In this document: piece by piece, positions 53,217 to 62,905 of the stretch
Numbering within the stretch: position 1 is the stretch's first letter
Layout: each line of letters opens with the position of its first letter
Source: Piezodorus guildinii
Taxonomy: Eukaryota; Arthropoda; Insecta; Hemiptera; Pentatomidae
Assembly (NCBI GenBank): GCA_023052935.1
Contig: CM041292.1
Coordinates: 27,424,954-27,488,953 of the forward strand
Length of the DNA: 64,000 nt
Direction of reading: 5' to 3'
Made by a program: the position numbers and the translations under genes
The notes under the pieces: generated by a model
Database searches by the model: none
Told to the model about the DNA's origin: nothing
What the model saw: only the letters and a program-made list of their open reading frames with translations

Positions 53217-54847
53217 TGTGAGAAATTGAATGGGATTTGGGTAAGGATTCTAGTGAGAAGGGTGATTAGTGGTAGGATAGTTTCTTTAAGATCTGAAAGA
53301 AAGGACTGGAGAATGGAGCATATGTTGAAAGGATCTTGGTTGGGATACGGCTGTGGGTAAGAGACTTGTGGATGATTTGTATGGTCAGGATTGTTGGCTT
53401 GGGGCTGGGCTCGCCGTGGGATAGGATGATGTTCAGTCCGCTGAGGTACTTGAGGCGAGGGGTTTGGTTGAGTCAGCTGAACAGGAGGAGATGGTATGTG
53501 GGGAGGTTGTTCAGGAGGCAATTTTACCCGTAAGGGTAGATGGGGGGGAACGGGTCGATGTGCAGGTTGTGGGTTAGAATGGGAGGCCGGAGGCTTGGTT
53601 TGGGCTTTAGGAGGCGCCTGTCGCCGTGGCTGTTGATTCTTGATGGCGGATGATATCGGAGGAAGGCTTTTTGGTGTGCTCTGTGAGTTCCTTGACGGCA
53701 GTTGTAGTTGGCAGCTGTTGAACGACGATACCTGTTTGTTTCACAATTTCTGGAAAATTAGTAAAATCCAAATCAGGTACCTGCGGGCGAATCTTCTGTT
53801 CCACTCGTGGTTCCGCTAGGTGCTGTGTCCTCTGCCTTAGAAGATTTTTATATACGCTACAGCCCTATAGCTTGCTGGATGGCCTTCTCCACAAAGTGCA
53901 CACTTTGCAGGCTCATTAGGGGGTTTGAGGCATGTATCAGAGGTGTGTGGCCCGGCACACTTGACACACCTAGCAGGGTGATGGCAGTAGGACTTTGTGT
54001 GCCCTAAAGTTTAACATCTGGTGCACTGGACGATTATTGTTCTCTGCCTTGGCTCTTCAAACCGAACTGTCGAATATACCAGCCGTCTTACCTGGAATAT
54101 CTCCATGTTATTCCTGGCTGGCTCCAAATCCACGAAAAACAGGGGCAACGCATATTTTTCTCTTGGGTGCGTTACAGAAGAGATGTTCCTAACGTTATGG
54201 CCAATTTCTTCTAGGCCGCTTTTGATGGCTTCAGTAAGAGTGGATGAGTGGAGCCCTCTCAAAACTACTCGATAAGGTTTATCTTGTTTTAGTTGGTAAC
54301 AATGGATATCAAAATTGTTTGTACTTAAATAAGTGATCAGTTTTTTGTAACTTTCCTTATTAGTAGTATTAATTTTTATGTCATTTATACGTGAAAAACA
54401 TTGAAAGTTTGGCTGGCCTATTAGATCAGAAATTTCTTTACCGAACGAGAGGAAGTTATTTATATTGGAGACATATATTGGAGGTGGTTCGGGGTCAGAA
54501 AATCCTTGTGGTTCCGGGAGATGGTTTTTAATGTTGGCGTTAGCTGAAGTGCTAGAGGCAGAAGTAGAAGCAGTAGGTTTTGAAGTAGATGGCGCCGTTG
54601 TCTCATTTAGGTTGGCTGCAGTGGTACTGCGAGTTTTAGGAGGTGATGGCATTGTTTTCGATTGCTGTTTGGTCTTAGCCGCTTTGTTTTTTTTTTTATT
54701 TGGTGAATTACCAGCGGAACCAGTGTTCTTTCTCTGGCGTTTCTGTAGTGTCCTAGGCTTTAAATACTGTGAGTCTGACTCGCTTATTTCAGAAAAGGGA
54801 GTCTCCTCCTCCGAGTCGTCACAAGATTGGGTCTGATCTAGATCCAT
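53213..54847 (-). pseudogene. ORF1 (gag-like, zinc-knuckle) of the Jockey LINE
   Basis: Starts MDLDQTQSCDDSEEE, with an acidic then Lys-rich and Ser/Thr/Ala-rich N-terminus, followed by a gag-like domain (YRVVLRGLHSSTLTEAIKSG, ALPLFFVDLEPARNN, FQVRRLVYSTVRFEEPRQR) and three CCHC zinc knuckles (CTRC...H...C; CVKCAGPHTSDTC; CALCGEGH...). It binds the element RNA in the ribonucleoprotein particle (family knowledge). A TAA stands in the first knuckle at about 54,009 where a CAA is likely. Frameshifts lie near 53,870 and 53,650. The Pro/Gln-rich tail ends with TGA overlapping the ORF2 start. Confidence 0.9.
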
Positions 54848-55664
54848 AACTTAATTTAATAAGAGAAAAAAAAAACAACTGTAAAAATGACATATATATG
54901 AACCTAAAGAAATTAAAGAGACCTATAAAAATTGAAGAAAATATATATAATTATTAGAAAAGAAATATATACCTAAATAAATTTAATAGAATTAACCTTA
55001 AAGATCTTAAAACTAAACTATTTACAATTATTTACATACACAATAAAAAATAAAAAACAAAGCAAACATTTCTAAGTTAATGAAAATAAATAAATAAATG
55101 TCTTAAAAAAAAAATAAAATAGAAATGAAAAACTCAATTGAGGAATAAAACTAATGTTTATAAATTACGTCGTTGAACAACAGTCCTGGCCGAGACCTTG
55201 TCAACACTAGGGAAGGATTAGCCGGCACAGCTGGCCCTTATCTCCAGCCCATGCGGTCACTAGTCTGTAATTGTCTTTACAACAAAACACCGCTCACCTC
55301 TCTTTTGTGTTCGGTAAAGTATTCAATAGTGCAATATCTCACGATTCACAAAGTTTGAAGGATATTCATGCGGTAACACAGTGATGAGAAGGTAAGAAAG
55401 ATAGAGCTATACGTATAGTGAACTGTACTCGCAGCCATGACACTTGAAACTATATTTATCTTAAATATAAATTTCAGTTTCATATGATTTATCGTTTCCG
55501 CCCGGGTGTTACCACACACACCCACACACAAAGCTTTTTGCGGGACTTGGTTATTTGGACTCAGGGTACCCTAAAACGTGTATTTCCGTTGAAAACTGAA
55601 ATTCGAAAATTTTCACGATTGCAATACTTTCCCTTACTATATATAGTAAGTGAAAGTAATAAAC

Positions 55665-56610
55665 AGATATACAAAATCTTTAAAATCGGTTAAATAGTAG
55701 AGCAAATGTTGTATTTTAAAATTGGTAATCGTGATTCACAGATTTTACTTCAACACTAAGTAACCAATTTGTTTTATTTTATTTTTCTATAAAATAATAC
55801 AACTTTCAGATAGAAGTGATCTTAACTGAAAATATAAGTTAATTGCCTTTATAGCTATAAAGTTAGAAGTCCATATTACCAGTAATGTGTGAATAACAAC
55901 ATTATAGATTGGAAATAATTAACCATTGTACAATCATTTACAATTAATAAGAAATTCGAAACATTTCTTTAGTACAATATGAAGTAGTTGAAAAGGAATG
56001 GAAGTCATGCATGAATATTCCGTTCCAGCCATAGAATTGGACAGGTATGCGTAAAACGGAATAAGGAAATTTCAGATCGGCCATCTGTTGAAGAGGAACA
56101 TTTACTAGGAATATAATTTTCTTCTACGATTCTTGTTTTATAGATCTGGAATGGAAGTTCGCTTTTATTAATATAACCATCTAAGCAACATGAGAACCGT
56201 TTACTAGCACATTCAGGATTCAACCAAATGGTGCATTACAGTTAACCGTACACTATTTTTATCTCTGCTATTTTCCTAACTGTTTACGTTTACGTTTGGA
56301 AGTATTGCTTAGTAGTTAATTATAACTTAGCGTTCCTAACGGGTCTCGAAGGATTGGCTGCCTTTCTCCCTGTTTCAGGCACTAATAGATGCAGAAGATA
56401 TATCTTCGTTTCGGTGCAGAACCTTCGAATAATCCTGCCCTAACTAGATAAACATTGGCCCTAAAGCCTAAATACTGTTTTTTGACTCCATCTCTATTTT
56501 TGTGTATTCAGTTTTATGATTTTTTTTTTTTTAATATCTCACTCTCATCCTGCCTTCATATCATCAAATCATATCATAGACTTCCTCCCGTTTGTCTCTC
56601 TTATATAGCA
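55665..56610. other. intergenic DNA with a Cys-rich open frame
   Basis: At 56,005-56,223 the minus strand has an open frame with six Cys (ECASKRFSCCLDGYINKSEL, YIPSKCSSSTDGRSE, FTHTCPILW). The composition looks like part of an extracellular Cys-rich domain, but no family is certain and the splice sites are weak. The rest is AT-rich. Confidence 0.3.
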
Positions 56611-56617
56611 GCCTTTT

Positions 56618-56745
56618 CGGGGGTCACGTGTGGTGTAATGGCTAGCATAACAACCTGAAAATGCCAAAATCGATCAAAATGGTTCATAGCCGGCAGATGT
56701 CAGTAGGATTTTTAAAGGGAATAAAAATCCTCGGTTATGTCGTAG
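56618..56745 (+). mobile_element. SINE S1 5' fragment
   Basis: TGGTGTAATGGCTAGCATAA (A box), decayed B box TGGTTCATAGCC and AATCCTCGGTTATGTCGTAG. Confidence 0.75.
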
Positions 56746-57034
56746 CGGATGCTATATCAGAACGGCAGGTTTACATGCTCACTCACATTAGCACCAGCGG
56801 CACCAACTCTAAGTGACGGAACAAACATAAGAAGACTTTCTATTAAATAATACTGTTATATTGTAACTTCGTAATTACCATTGTAAATATCTTCGTTCAT
56901 GATACTGTTTTATGATGATAAACGAACCATACGAGGTATATTGACCTAGAGCCAAGACTCTACTCTAGTATAGAAGCTCTCACTATTAATTATAAACATG
57001 GCGGTAGTACTACCCCAGTAAATACAATAGCCCA

Positions 57035-57299
57035 GTTATTCAGATAATCCCCCTTTTTCTACCAGGTGGCATTCCCCTAGGTCAGATATATGTATATATA
57101 TTTTTTTTTTTTTTGACCCCATCTCGTCATTGAAGGCTATACGGTGTTTTCTCGGGCCAGGGGGTGAGGACGGGGGATAAATGCCGAGATAAACTGAGAC
57201 CTGAACTCTAATTATCACTTATTTTGGTTTCAATAGTTTTTGGTCGTTTGTAGTGGTTAGGCAACGCGCGCTAACCCATTCAGCCACCCCGCCCCTATC
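57035..57299 (-). mobile_element. SINE S3, second copy
   Basis: Inverted match to 16,917-17,118: on the minus strand GGGGCGGGGTGGCTGAATGG, GTTAGCGCGCGTTGCC, GGTCTCAGTTTATCTCGGCA and TGGCCCGAGAAAACACCGTA. Confidence 0.78.
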
Positions 57300-57654
57300 C
57301 CCAGATCAGAGTTTCACCACCTTTGTATCTTTTAAATTTTGTTTATTTTTATATCTTGCCTTTCGTCTACGTTTATTCTCTAACTCATATCTATCCCCTC
57401 ATAGGACCGTGCTAGTCATATACCCTTGCACATTCCATGAGGTGTCCTACCCGCTTCTGAGAGCTTCTACCTCTCTGGACACTCCGTTCTAATACTAATC
57501 CCCTCTGCTGGTTGGAAGGTGCGGGTTCACCATCTCTAACAGGGTATCATAGTGGCTCGTAAGCTCTGATCAGGATGTATCGACTATCATACTCTCCTAG
57601 TATGAGTACGCATCGTCGAGGCATTCTGTAACCTCTCAATATCAATAACTATCC
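57300..57654. other. GC-balanced intergenic DNA, unassigned
   Basis: Less AT-rich than its surroundings but without a lasting reading frame on either strand. Confidence 0.35.
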
Positions 57655-57775
57655 TCGACACCGTTCTTCGGAGGGAGCTTAAAATAGTGGTCCCCAACCT
57701 GTGCTACTAACTGTCCATCATCCATGTGCATCATCCGATTAACCAAAGTAGCATAAATGGGTATAAAGAAATAAC
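57655..57775 (+). mobile_element. SINE S1 fragment with inner deletion
   Basis: GTTCTTCGGAGGGAGCTTAA, GTGGTCCCCAACCTGTG, then CATCATCCGATTAACC with the central part missing. Confidence 0.7.
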
Positions 57776-58089
57776 TATACGTAGATCGTTTAAATAAATA
57801 CCCAGCGTCCTTTTCGATATATAGTCATCAAGATCCCAAATGAAGAAAAGTTTGCGTGTTGTCATCTCGATGAATAAATAGCATACAGTATTGCCCTATT
57901 ATATCTGCAGTATTTTTTTGGGTGGTCGCCTTATACTGATTTATTTAGTAACTTTTTCGACAATTCATTCTAATATGGTTGATTTTTATTAAATATCTTT
58001 ACTTATTAAATGTTGATAAGAATGAGCTACACGTGGCAGCTGGCAAACATTTACTACTGCACAGTCTCTTGGCATGCACTAAAATGTTA
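57776..58089. other. AT-rich intergenic DNA
   Basis: No recognised feature. Confidence 0.45.
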
Positions 58090-58245
58090 CATTTTTAAAA
58101 CATTAGCCTTAGGTTTGAAAATATTAGAGAAGTCCTTCCACGAACTTGGTATTACAGGCAAAAATCTCCCTCTTGAATTATTTCGAACCACTATTGAACG
58201 GTACCATCACTAATACTGCGCCCGCCACAATCTTCCTTGCCTGAT
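58090..58245 (-). pseudogene. mariner transposase N-terminal remnant
   Basis: On the minus strand SISDGTVQ, stop, WFEIIQEGDFCL corresponds to the TVQRWFxKFRxGDFxLED segment of mariner DNA-binding domains. Short and interrupted. Confidence 0.5.
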
Positions 58246-58651
58246 CGCTTGAGAAGCATTTCCATGAGTTTAAACTCGAATATTAAATTATTTTAAAATA
58301 AAGGTTTGACATCTTAAGAAAGACTGAATTGTTCCCATGTAGCGAAATGCTACAGAGGTAAACAAGCGTTGACATTAATTTAAATGAATAATCTACCAAA
58401 CGCTAACAGTTTATCATATTGAGGGATATTTAAAAATAAAATAATGCGCGTAACCTTTACGCGCGATTGAAGTAAAACTTCTTTGATATTGTGTCAGATA
58501 TTGGTTAATTTAAAATAAATAAGTCATATTGGAATTTAAATAAATATATATTGATAATATAACAACAGTAATATATAAACTTAGTTATTTCGAGCGTTTT
58601 ACATAATAAAAAAATAAATCAATAGTTATTCTTATATTGAATGAAGAAGTG

Positions 58652-59030
58652 TAATGAAATTTCTGAGAACAGTAGGTAAAACAAGAAGAGATTGCGTTCG
58701 CAACGAAAGCATAAGGCAGGAGCTAGGAGTCGCCCCATTGAAGGATATCATGCAGATCCGCCAATTGAAATGGTTTGGCCAAGTGATTATTATGGAGGAA
58801 CATAGGGACCCATTAAAGATGATGGACTACGCTCCAGATGGCAGAAGGCCTCGAGGTCGCCCAAGAGTATCCTATCTGGTGGACTATATCAACAAATTTA
58901 GTAGAGAATGAGGAAAAGATCTCCGTAGAGCCAGGAATCTAGCGAAGAACATAGAACTTTGGAACTCGTGGCTGTGCACTTCTCTACGCTGAGAAGCACA
59001 AAAGGGCGGAGCAAAAGAAGAAGAATTCGA
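58652..59030 (+). mobile_element. LINE 3' fragment (endonuclease/RT-type C-terminus)
   Basis: Reads MKFLRTVGKTRRDCVRNESI, RQELGVAPLKDIMQIRQLKW, FGQVIIMEEHRDPLK and DGRRPRGRPRVSYLVDYINK, then GKDLRRARNLAKN after a stop: the C-terminal end widespread among arthropod LINEs. Ends in a GAAGAAGAA tail. Confidence 0.82.
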
Positions 59031-59504
59031 TCATTCAATAGTTCATTCTGACATTCTTGTATTATCATCAACAATCATTTTATTCTTTATTATCCTTTTC
59101 TTTATTAGTTCTTAGTGAAGGAAAGGTATATAAATAAAGACAAATGCATACTAACACCTAGAAGAACACAAAACACGACAGTGAAAACGATTCGACTGGT
59201 GGCAAGCAAGAGAACTAGCGTTTCCGTTGCATTGACGCAATTTAAATCATCCAGTTACCCCGTAGTCGCTCTTAAAAAATGTTTGCTTCAATAACCGGAT
59301 TATTTTTCTGACAACTTAATAGTATTTACAAGGCCCTCCGATCACTATAGATATATTCCGTTTCCTCTACCTAATATATCACACTAACAAGTTCCTTCTA
59401 GTTTAAACAAAGCTTTAGGATGGCTCAGAGTATTTTCATGTTAATTTGTTTCTAAACAAAATGTTCAGTTCATTGAGCTTTCAGAGAAGGATTCTATAGT
59501 AAAC

Positions 59505-59594
59505 CTTATTTCTGGATCCTGAACGGGAAAAGACATAGGTTGAAGATGTAGCCGGTCCAGCGAGCAAGAAGACTGAAGCGCACAACCAGAGCAT
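59505..59594 (-). CDS. candidate first coding exon of a secreted protein
   Basis: From an ATG at 59,594 the minus strand reads MLWLCASVFLLAGPATSS, a strong signal peptide, then TYVFSRSGSRNK up to a donor AATAAG|GTTTAC at 59,505/59,504. The frame is also open upstream from 59,693 (MTRPSRRQCQG), but the internal ATG places the hydrophobic core at the very start and is preferred. A TATA box lies 200 bases upstream (59,797-59,804). Composition is GC-richer than the flanks. No downstream exon could be joined with confidence; the Cys-rich frame at 56,005-56,223 on the same strand is one possibility. Confidence 0.5.
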
Positions 59595-59796
59595 GGCACC
59601 AGCTTTCTTTATTTTCTCTCGGGCTAAAAGTGAGAAACTCCCATCCGCGGTGTAAGATGGTCCTTGGCATTGTCTTCGCGACGGCCGAGTCATCGCAGGT
59701 CGTAGAGCCTAATCATGAAGAGCCATTTTCCATAATTGTTGGGAAAGGTTTGTTGTGAACGAGGCCCTCTGTAAACAACTAAATGTAGACCAATTT

Positions 59797-59804
59797 TATT
59801 TATA
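59797..59804 (-). promoter_or_regulatory. TATA box upstream of the signal-peptide exon
   Basis: TATAAATA on the minus strand, with candidate start sites about 25-32 bases downstream (around 59,772-59,780). Consistent with a tissue-specific gene reading leftwards. Confidence 0.4.
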
Positions 59805-59809
59805 GTCTA

Positions 59810-60130
59810 AAGAGAAAATAATGTTCTCTCTATTGAGTTAATGTCAGCAAGAATATTGAGTTTTGAATAGTATATTAAATCTTTCAAAGAGCTAGACGAG
59901 TGTTATTTCGAATAATTATTGTACAACAGGGATTGGAACGTATTACACAAGTAATTATTTTCAACTCATAGTATCATTACTATAGGCGTAGGCAGGATAA
60001 CTAAAAATTGTTGGGGAAAATAAGAATAAAAGATAAAAAAATAAAATATAAATATGCTTAGAGTCAGTTTTAATTTTCAACCACGGAGTTAATTATTAAA
60101 TTTATATACTAAATGTTTATAAAGTTTTGC
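59810..60130. other. AT-rich intergenic DNA
   Basis: No recognised feature. Confidence 0.45.
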
Positions 60131-60134
60131 TAAA

Positions 60135-60510
60135 AACGATCTGGACATACGGAATAAAACTTTAGGGCTCTGCTAAACCATCCAGCATCCAAAGAATACA
60201 GTCTTTTTAGTCAACAGTGCAGCGTAAAATATTGGACGCACCGTTCTACGTGACACATGACGTTATACATAACGACTTGAGTATTCCGACAATTTCAACC
60301 TCTGCTATAGAACATTATAATAACTAAAATACAACATCAACTCACTAAGAGGAACATTAATCTTCCTGCCAAACCTTACTACCCATCTCGACGACTACGC
60401 AGGCCACAGGCCAAGAGATATACTGATGATCTAACGAGCAGGAGAAAATGCAGATTATATTGTATGAATATTAAATTTCTTTCTTTATGTTTTGTTTCTT
60501 GTAAAAAATA
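60135..60510 (+). mobile_element. Jockey-type LINE 3' fragment, second subfamily
   Basis: Reads IWTYGIKL, stop, GSAKPSSIQRIQSF, stop, STVQRKILDAPFYVTHDVIH, NDLSIPTISTSAIEHYNN: equivalent to the RPIWTYGVELWGSTKP...NKLIHKDLNI region of the 50.4-kb LINE but clearly diverged. Confidence 0.75.
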
Positions 60511-60654
60511 AAATATATTTATAGACAATGTTTGGAAAAATCAACTAAAAAGAAATTATTTTTCCTATGTTGTGCATATGTTTTTAGAAATTGTATTCCA
60601 CCATTTTTTACTACAACAGCACTTTCTTGACAGATTACCTAGCGTTACACTTAA

Positions 60655-60920
60655 CTACAATACAAAAGACATATGGCCATCATAAGGCCTGGACATTACG
60701 GAGCTTTAAGGCTATATTGAACCATCGAATTCTTCTCATATCCAATTTTTACAATCCAAAATCCTTCCTAAAATCCTCAAAGATCCTTTTCACAAGTAAT
60801 GGACCGAGCCAGATACCATTCCTTCCACGACGAATATCATTTTCATTCTAACCTACTACTTACTTCCTCTACGATTCCTGATAATCCTCTGAAGCGTCTG
60901 AAAAGAGATGGCCACTAGAT
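60655..60920 (+). mobile_element. Jockey-type LINE 3' fragment
   Basis: Decayed copy of the 3' coding end: ACCATCGAATTCTTCTCATA, TACCATTCCTTCCACGACGA, CTCTGAAGCGTCTGAAAAGA. Abuts the previous fragment. Confidence 0.75.
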
Positions 60921-62150
60921 GGCTTCTGACTATGCATCGTACTGGGAGTTCTACCATTGGGTAGTTGTTTCAGGTTATTGTATCTTTGCTCATATTTCCT
61001 GGATTTATTACCAAATACGCTTAGGCAGTTTTGACCACATGAAAGTAGTTGAGGCATACAACAATTTTAAAAATAAAAATAAAATAAGGAAAAGTAAAAA
61101 GGTGTTTAACCAAGTAGTTAATATTCAAATTTGTATGATTGCGAAAATCCTGTGTACATTATTAAAATAAATTTAAAAAAAAGTAAACATTGTGTTCAAA
61201 TAGAAAAGTTTCATCCTTTGTTATATCAACGATCATTTAGTGTTTTCGAAGTAAAATTCAATACTTTTATTGTAATCAAAGAAAATCATGTTGTCCTAAT
61301 TATGTATTTCAATTACCTAATGGGTTTTTAAGAAAAGGCTTACCCTGCTGTTGTAAATATTTATTTTAAAAATTTTAATATCCTTAATACTCCCTTATTA
61401 GGTCATTAGGAGCTCTTTTGATTTAATGGTTTAAACTACTTCATTAAGACGCAGCTAAAAAAAAAAACTCTGAACTATTTTATTCTTATATAGATATTTA
61501 ATAAGATTTTAAGTTATTCTGTACACTTATTTGGCAAATTTTATAAGCGCACGAAAACATTCGAAACGTTGATGGTGGGTGCGATGTAACCATTTCAAGC
61601 ATTTGGAAGAAAGGATGACGCACCATCGTGTTAAGAGAGGTGGAATCCCCTGATGTTACGTTTTTAGGCAAAACAAAGAGCCAATAATCATTGCTGCTAA
61701 ACCAAATAATGAAACTGGTGTAGGTTATTTGGAATGCGTTGTGTAATTGTATTGTGACATTGTCGAGGAATGCTGAGAGAGGTGGTTGCGTACATGGACA
61801 GTTGTCTTTGTCAGTACATAATTAAAACCGAACAAAATAAAGGATCTAGCATATTGTGATAATGGATCTTATTTGTGTAGATAGACATGTTTGAGAAATT
61901 GTTCAAACTTTACATGAAATAGTTATTATATTAATTTAGCTACTAAATTTAAACTCACGGTCGTGAGTTGATTATGTAATGCCAAGTCGATCAATAGTTA
62001 TTTATATGAGGGTATAGTACATAGTATTATGAATGTATTGAATGAAAAGTAATTTTTCTTTTGGGACATTTCGTCTCCTGAGAATAATGTAAAGTGAACA
62101 GAGAAAGTCCATTTTGTCTGTATTCATTTATTACATGATTATTTAGGAAA
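60921..62150. other. intergenic DNA
   Basis: No gene recognised. 61,550-61,760 is moderately GC-richer without a stable frame. Confidence 0.45.
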
Positions 62151-62159
62151 ATAGTAGAT

Positions 62160-62569
62160 TATATAAAGTCAAAATAATATAAGATACAAAAAAAATAAAC
62201 AGATAACATCTTTGAATTAGTTTAGTTGCGTATTAATTAAGTCCAGATAGATATGTTAATAAGTGTGGAAGATTGATTTTTGAGGAGGCGGATAAATAAA
62301 TGATGTTTGAAAATGGTTAGGGATGACACTTCATGGTGGGAGATGGGTAAAGAGTTGCAAAGTGTGGTAGCACGGATGATAAAGGATTTTTCAAAGTAAG
62401 CAGTTCTATGAGAGGGTAAATAAAGATCGGTAGGGTGAGGTCTTGTGTTTAGGGTATGCACGGAAGAGCGCAGAGTAAGGAGTTTGAAGATATAGGAAGA
62501 TTTTCTGGCTCTTAAGGATTGGAATAAGAGAAATGTATAGTGCATAGTAATAAGCCTATAACCTGGCAT
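62160..62569 (-). mobile_element. LINE 3' fragment with C-terminal open frame
   Basis: The minus strand from 62,569 reads YIFKLLTLRSSVHTLNTRPH, DLYLPSHRTAYFEKSFIIRA and TTLCNSLPISHHEVSSLTIF, a typical LINE RT C-terminus (the W/C-NSLP block), then a stop at 62,237 and an AT-rich 3' UTR. Unlike the other fragments this piece has no internal stop over 110 codons. Confidence 0.75.
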
Positions 62570-62690
62570 TGATAGAAGAAATCTAAGATTTAGTTCCTCT
62601 CCAAGGAATGGATATTTCCCAAATTATTATTGCTATTTATTCCTAATAATTACTATCGCTTTTCCGCTAGTTGAAGTAATTACTTTTTTC

Positions 62691-62905
62691 GGTTGGCGCG
62701 ACAGGCCTTTGTGGCCCTTGGCCGAGCGGTATGCTGTTTAGTTTCCACACCGCGATACTCGATGGCATTTTATAGTGTAGGTTCATCACTCCTTACCTAT
62801 TTTTGTGAGTAGCCATCAATTGGCTGACGGGTCCCACATATCCGGAGGAGATTGTGAGTGAATCTCCATTTATTTGTATCCTTGAATAAGTCCTCCTGGA
62901 AATAA
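62691..62905 (-). mobile_element. SINE S2, inverted copy
   Basis: On the minus strand CAGGAGGACTTATTCAAGGA, GATGGCTACTCACAAAAATA, GCGGTGTGGAAAC and GGCCTGTCGCGCCAACC, matching 15,965-16,171. Confidence 0.8.

Larger units (their letters stand above)
50368..55450 (-). mobile_element. full-length Jockey-clade LINE (5.08 kb), inactivated
   Basis: A non-LTR retrotransposon on the minus strand: 5' end at 55,450, 5' UTR to 54,848, ORF1, ORF2, 3' UTR and a poly(A) tail (plus-strand T run to 50,402). It is flanked by a 12-base target duplication TATATTTATCTT (50,356-50,367 and 55,451-55,462). ORF2 has endonuclease and reverse transcriptase but no RNase H, as in the Jockey clade. Both ORFs carry stops and frameshifts. 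At least five 5'-truncated relatives lie at 32.7, 35.0, 36.8, 41.1 and 60.7 kb, so this was the active family here. Confidence 0.93.
49660..55660 (+). repeat. dispersed repeat B, copy 4, split by the Jockey LINE
   Basis: Left part 49,660-50,355 (AAATCTGGTGCGGGCAACAC to ACGTCTCGGGCG), right part 55,463-55,660 (AAATATAAATTTCAGTTTCA to AGTAAGTGAAAGTAA). Placed side by side they match copy 2 without a gap, so the LINE at 50,368-55,450 inserted into it. Confidence 0.75.

Noticed and set aside
54465..54836. 123-codon plus-strand frame opposite ORF1 of the Jockey LINE
   Set aside because: Antisense shadow of a Ser/Thr/Ala-rich coding region.
61550..61580. Possible fourth hammerhead core (TTCGAAACGTTGATGG)
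   Set aside because: No CTGANGA and no stem II at the required distance upstream.
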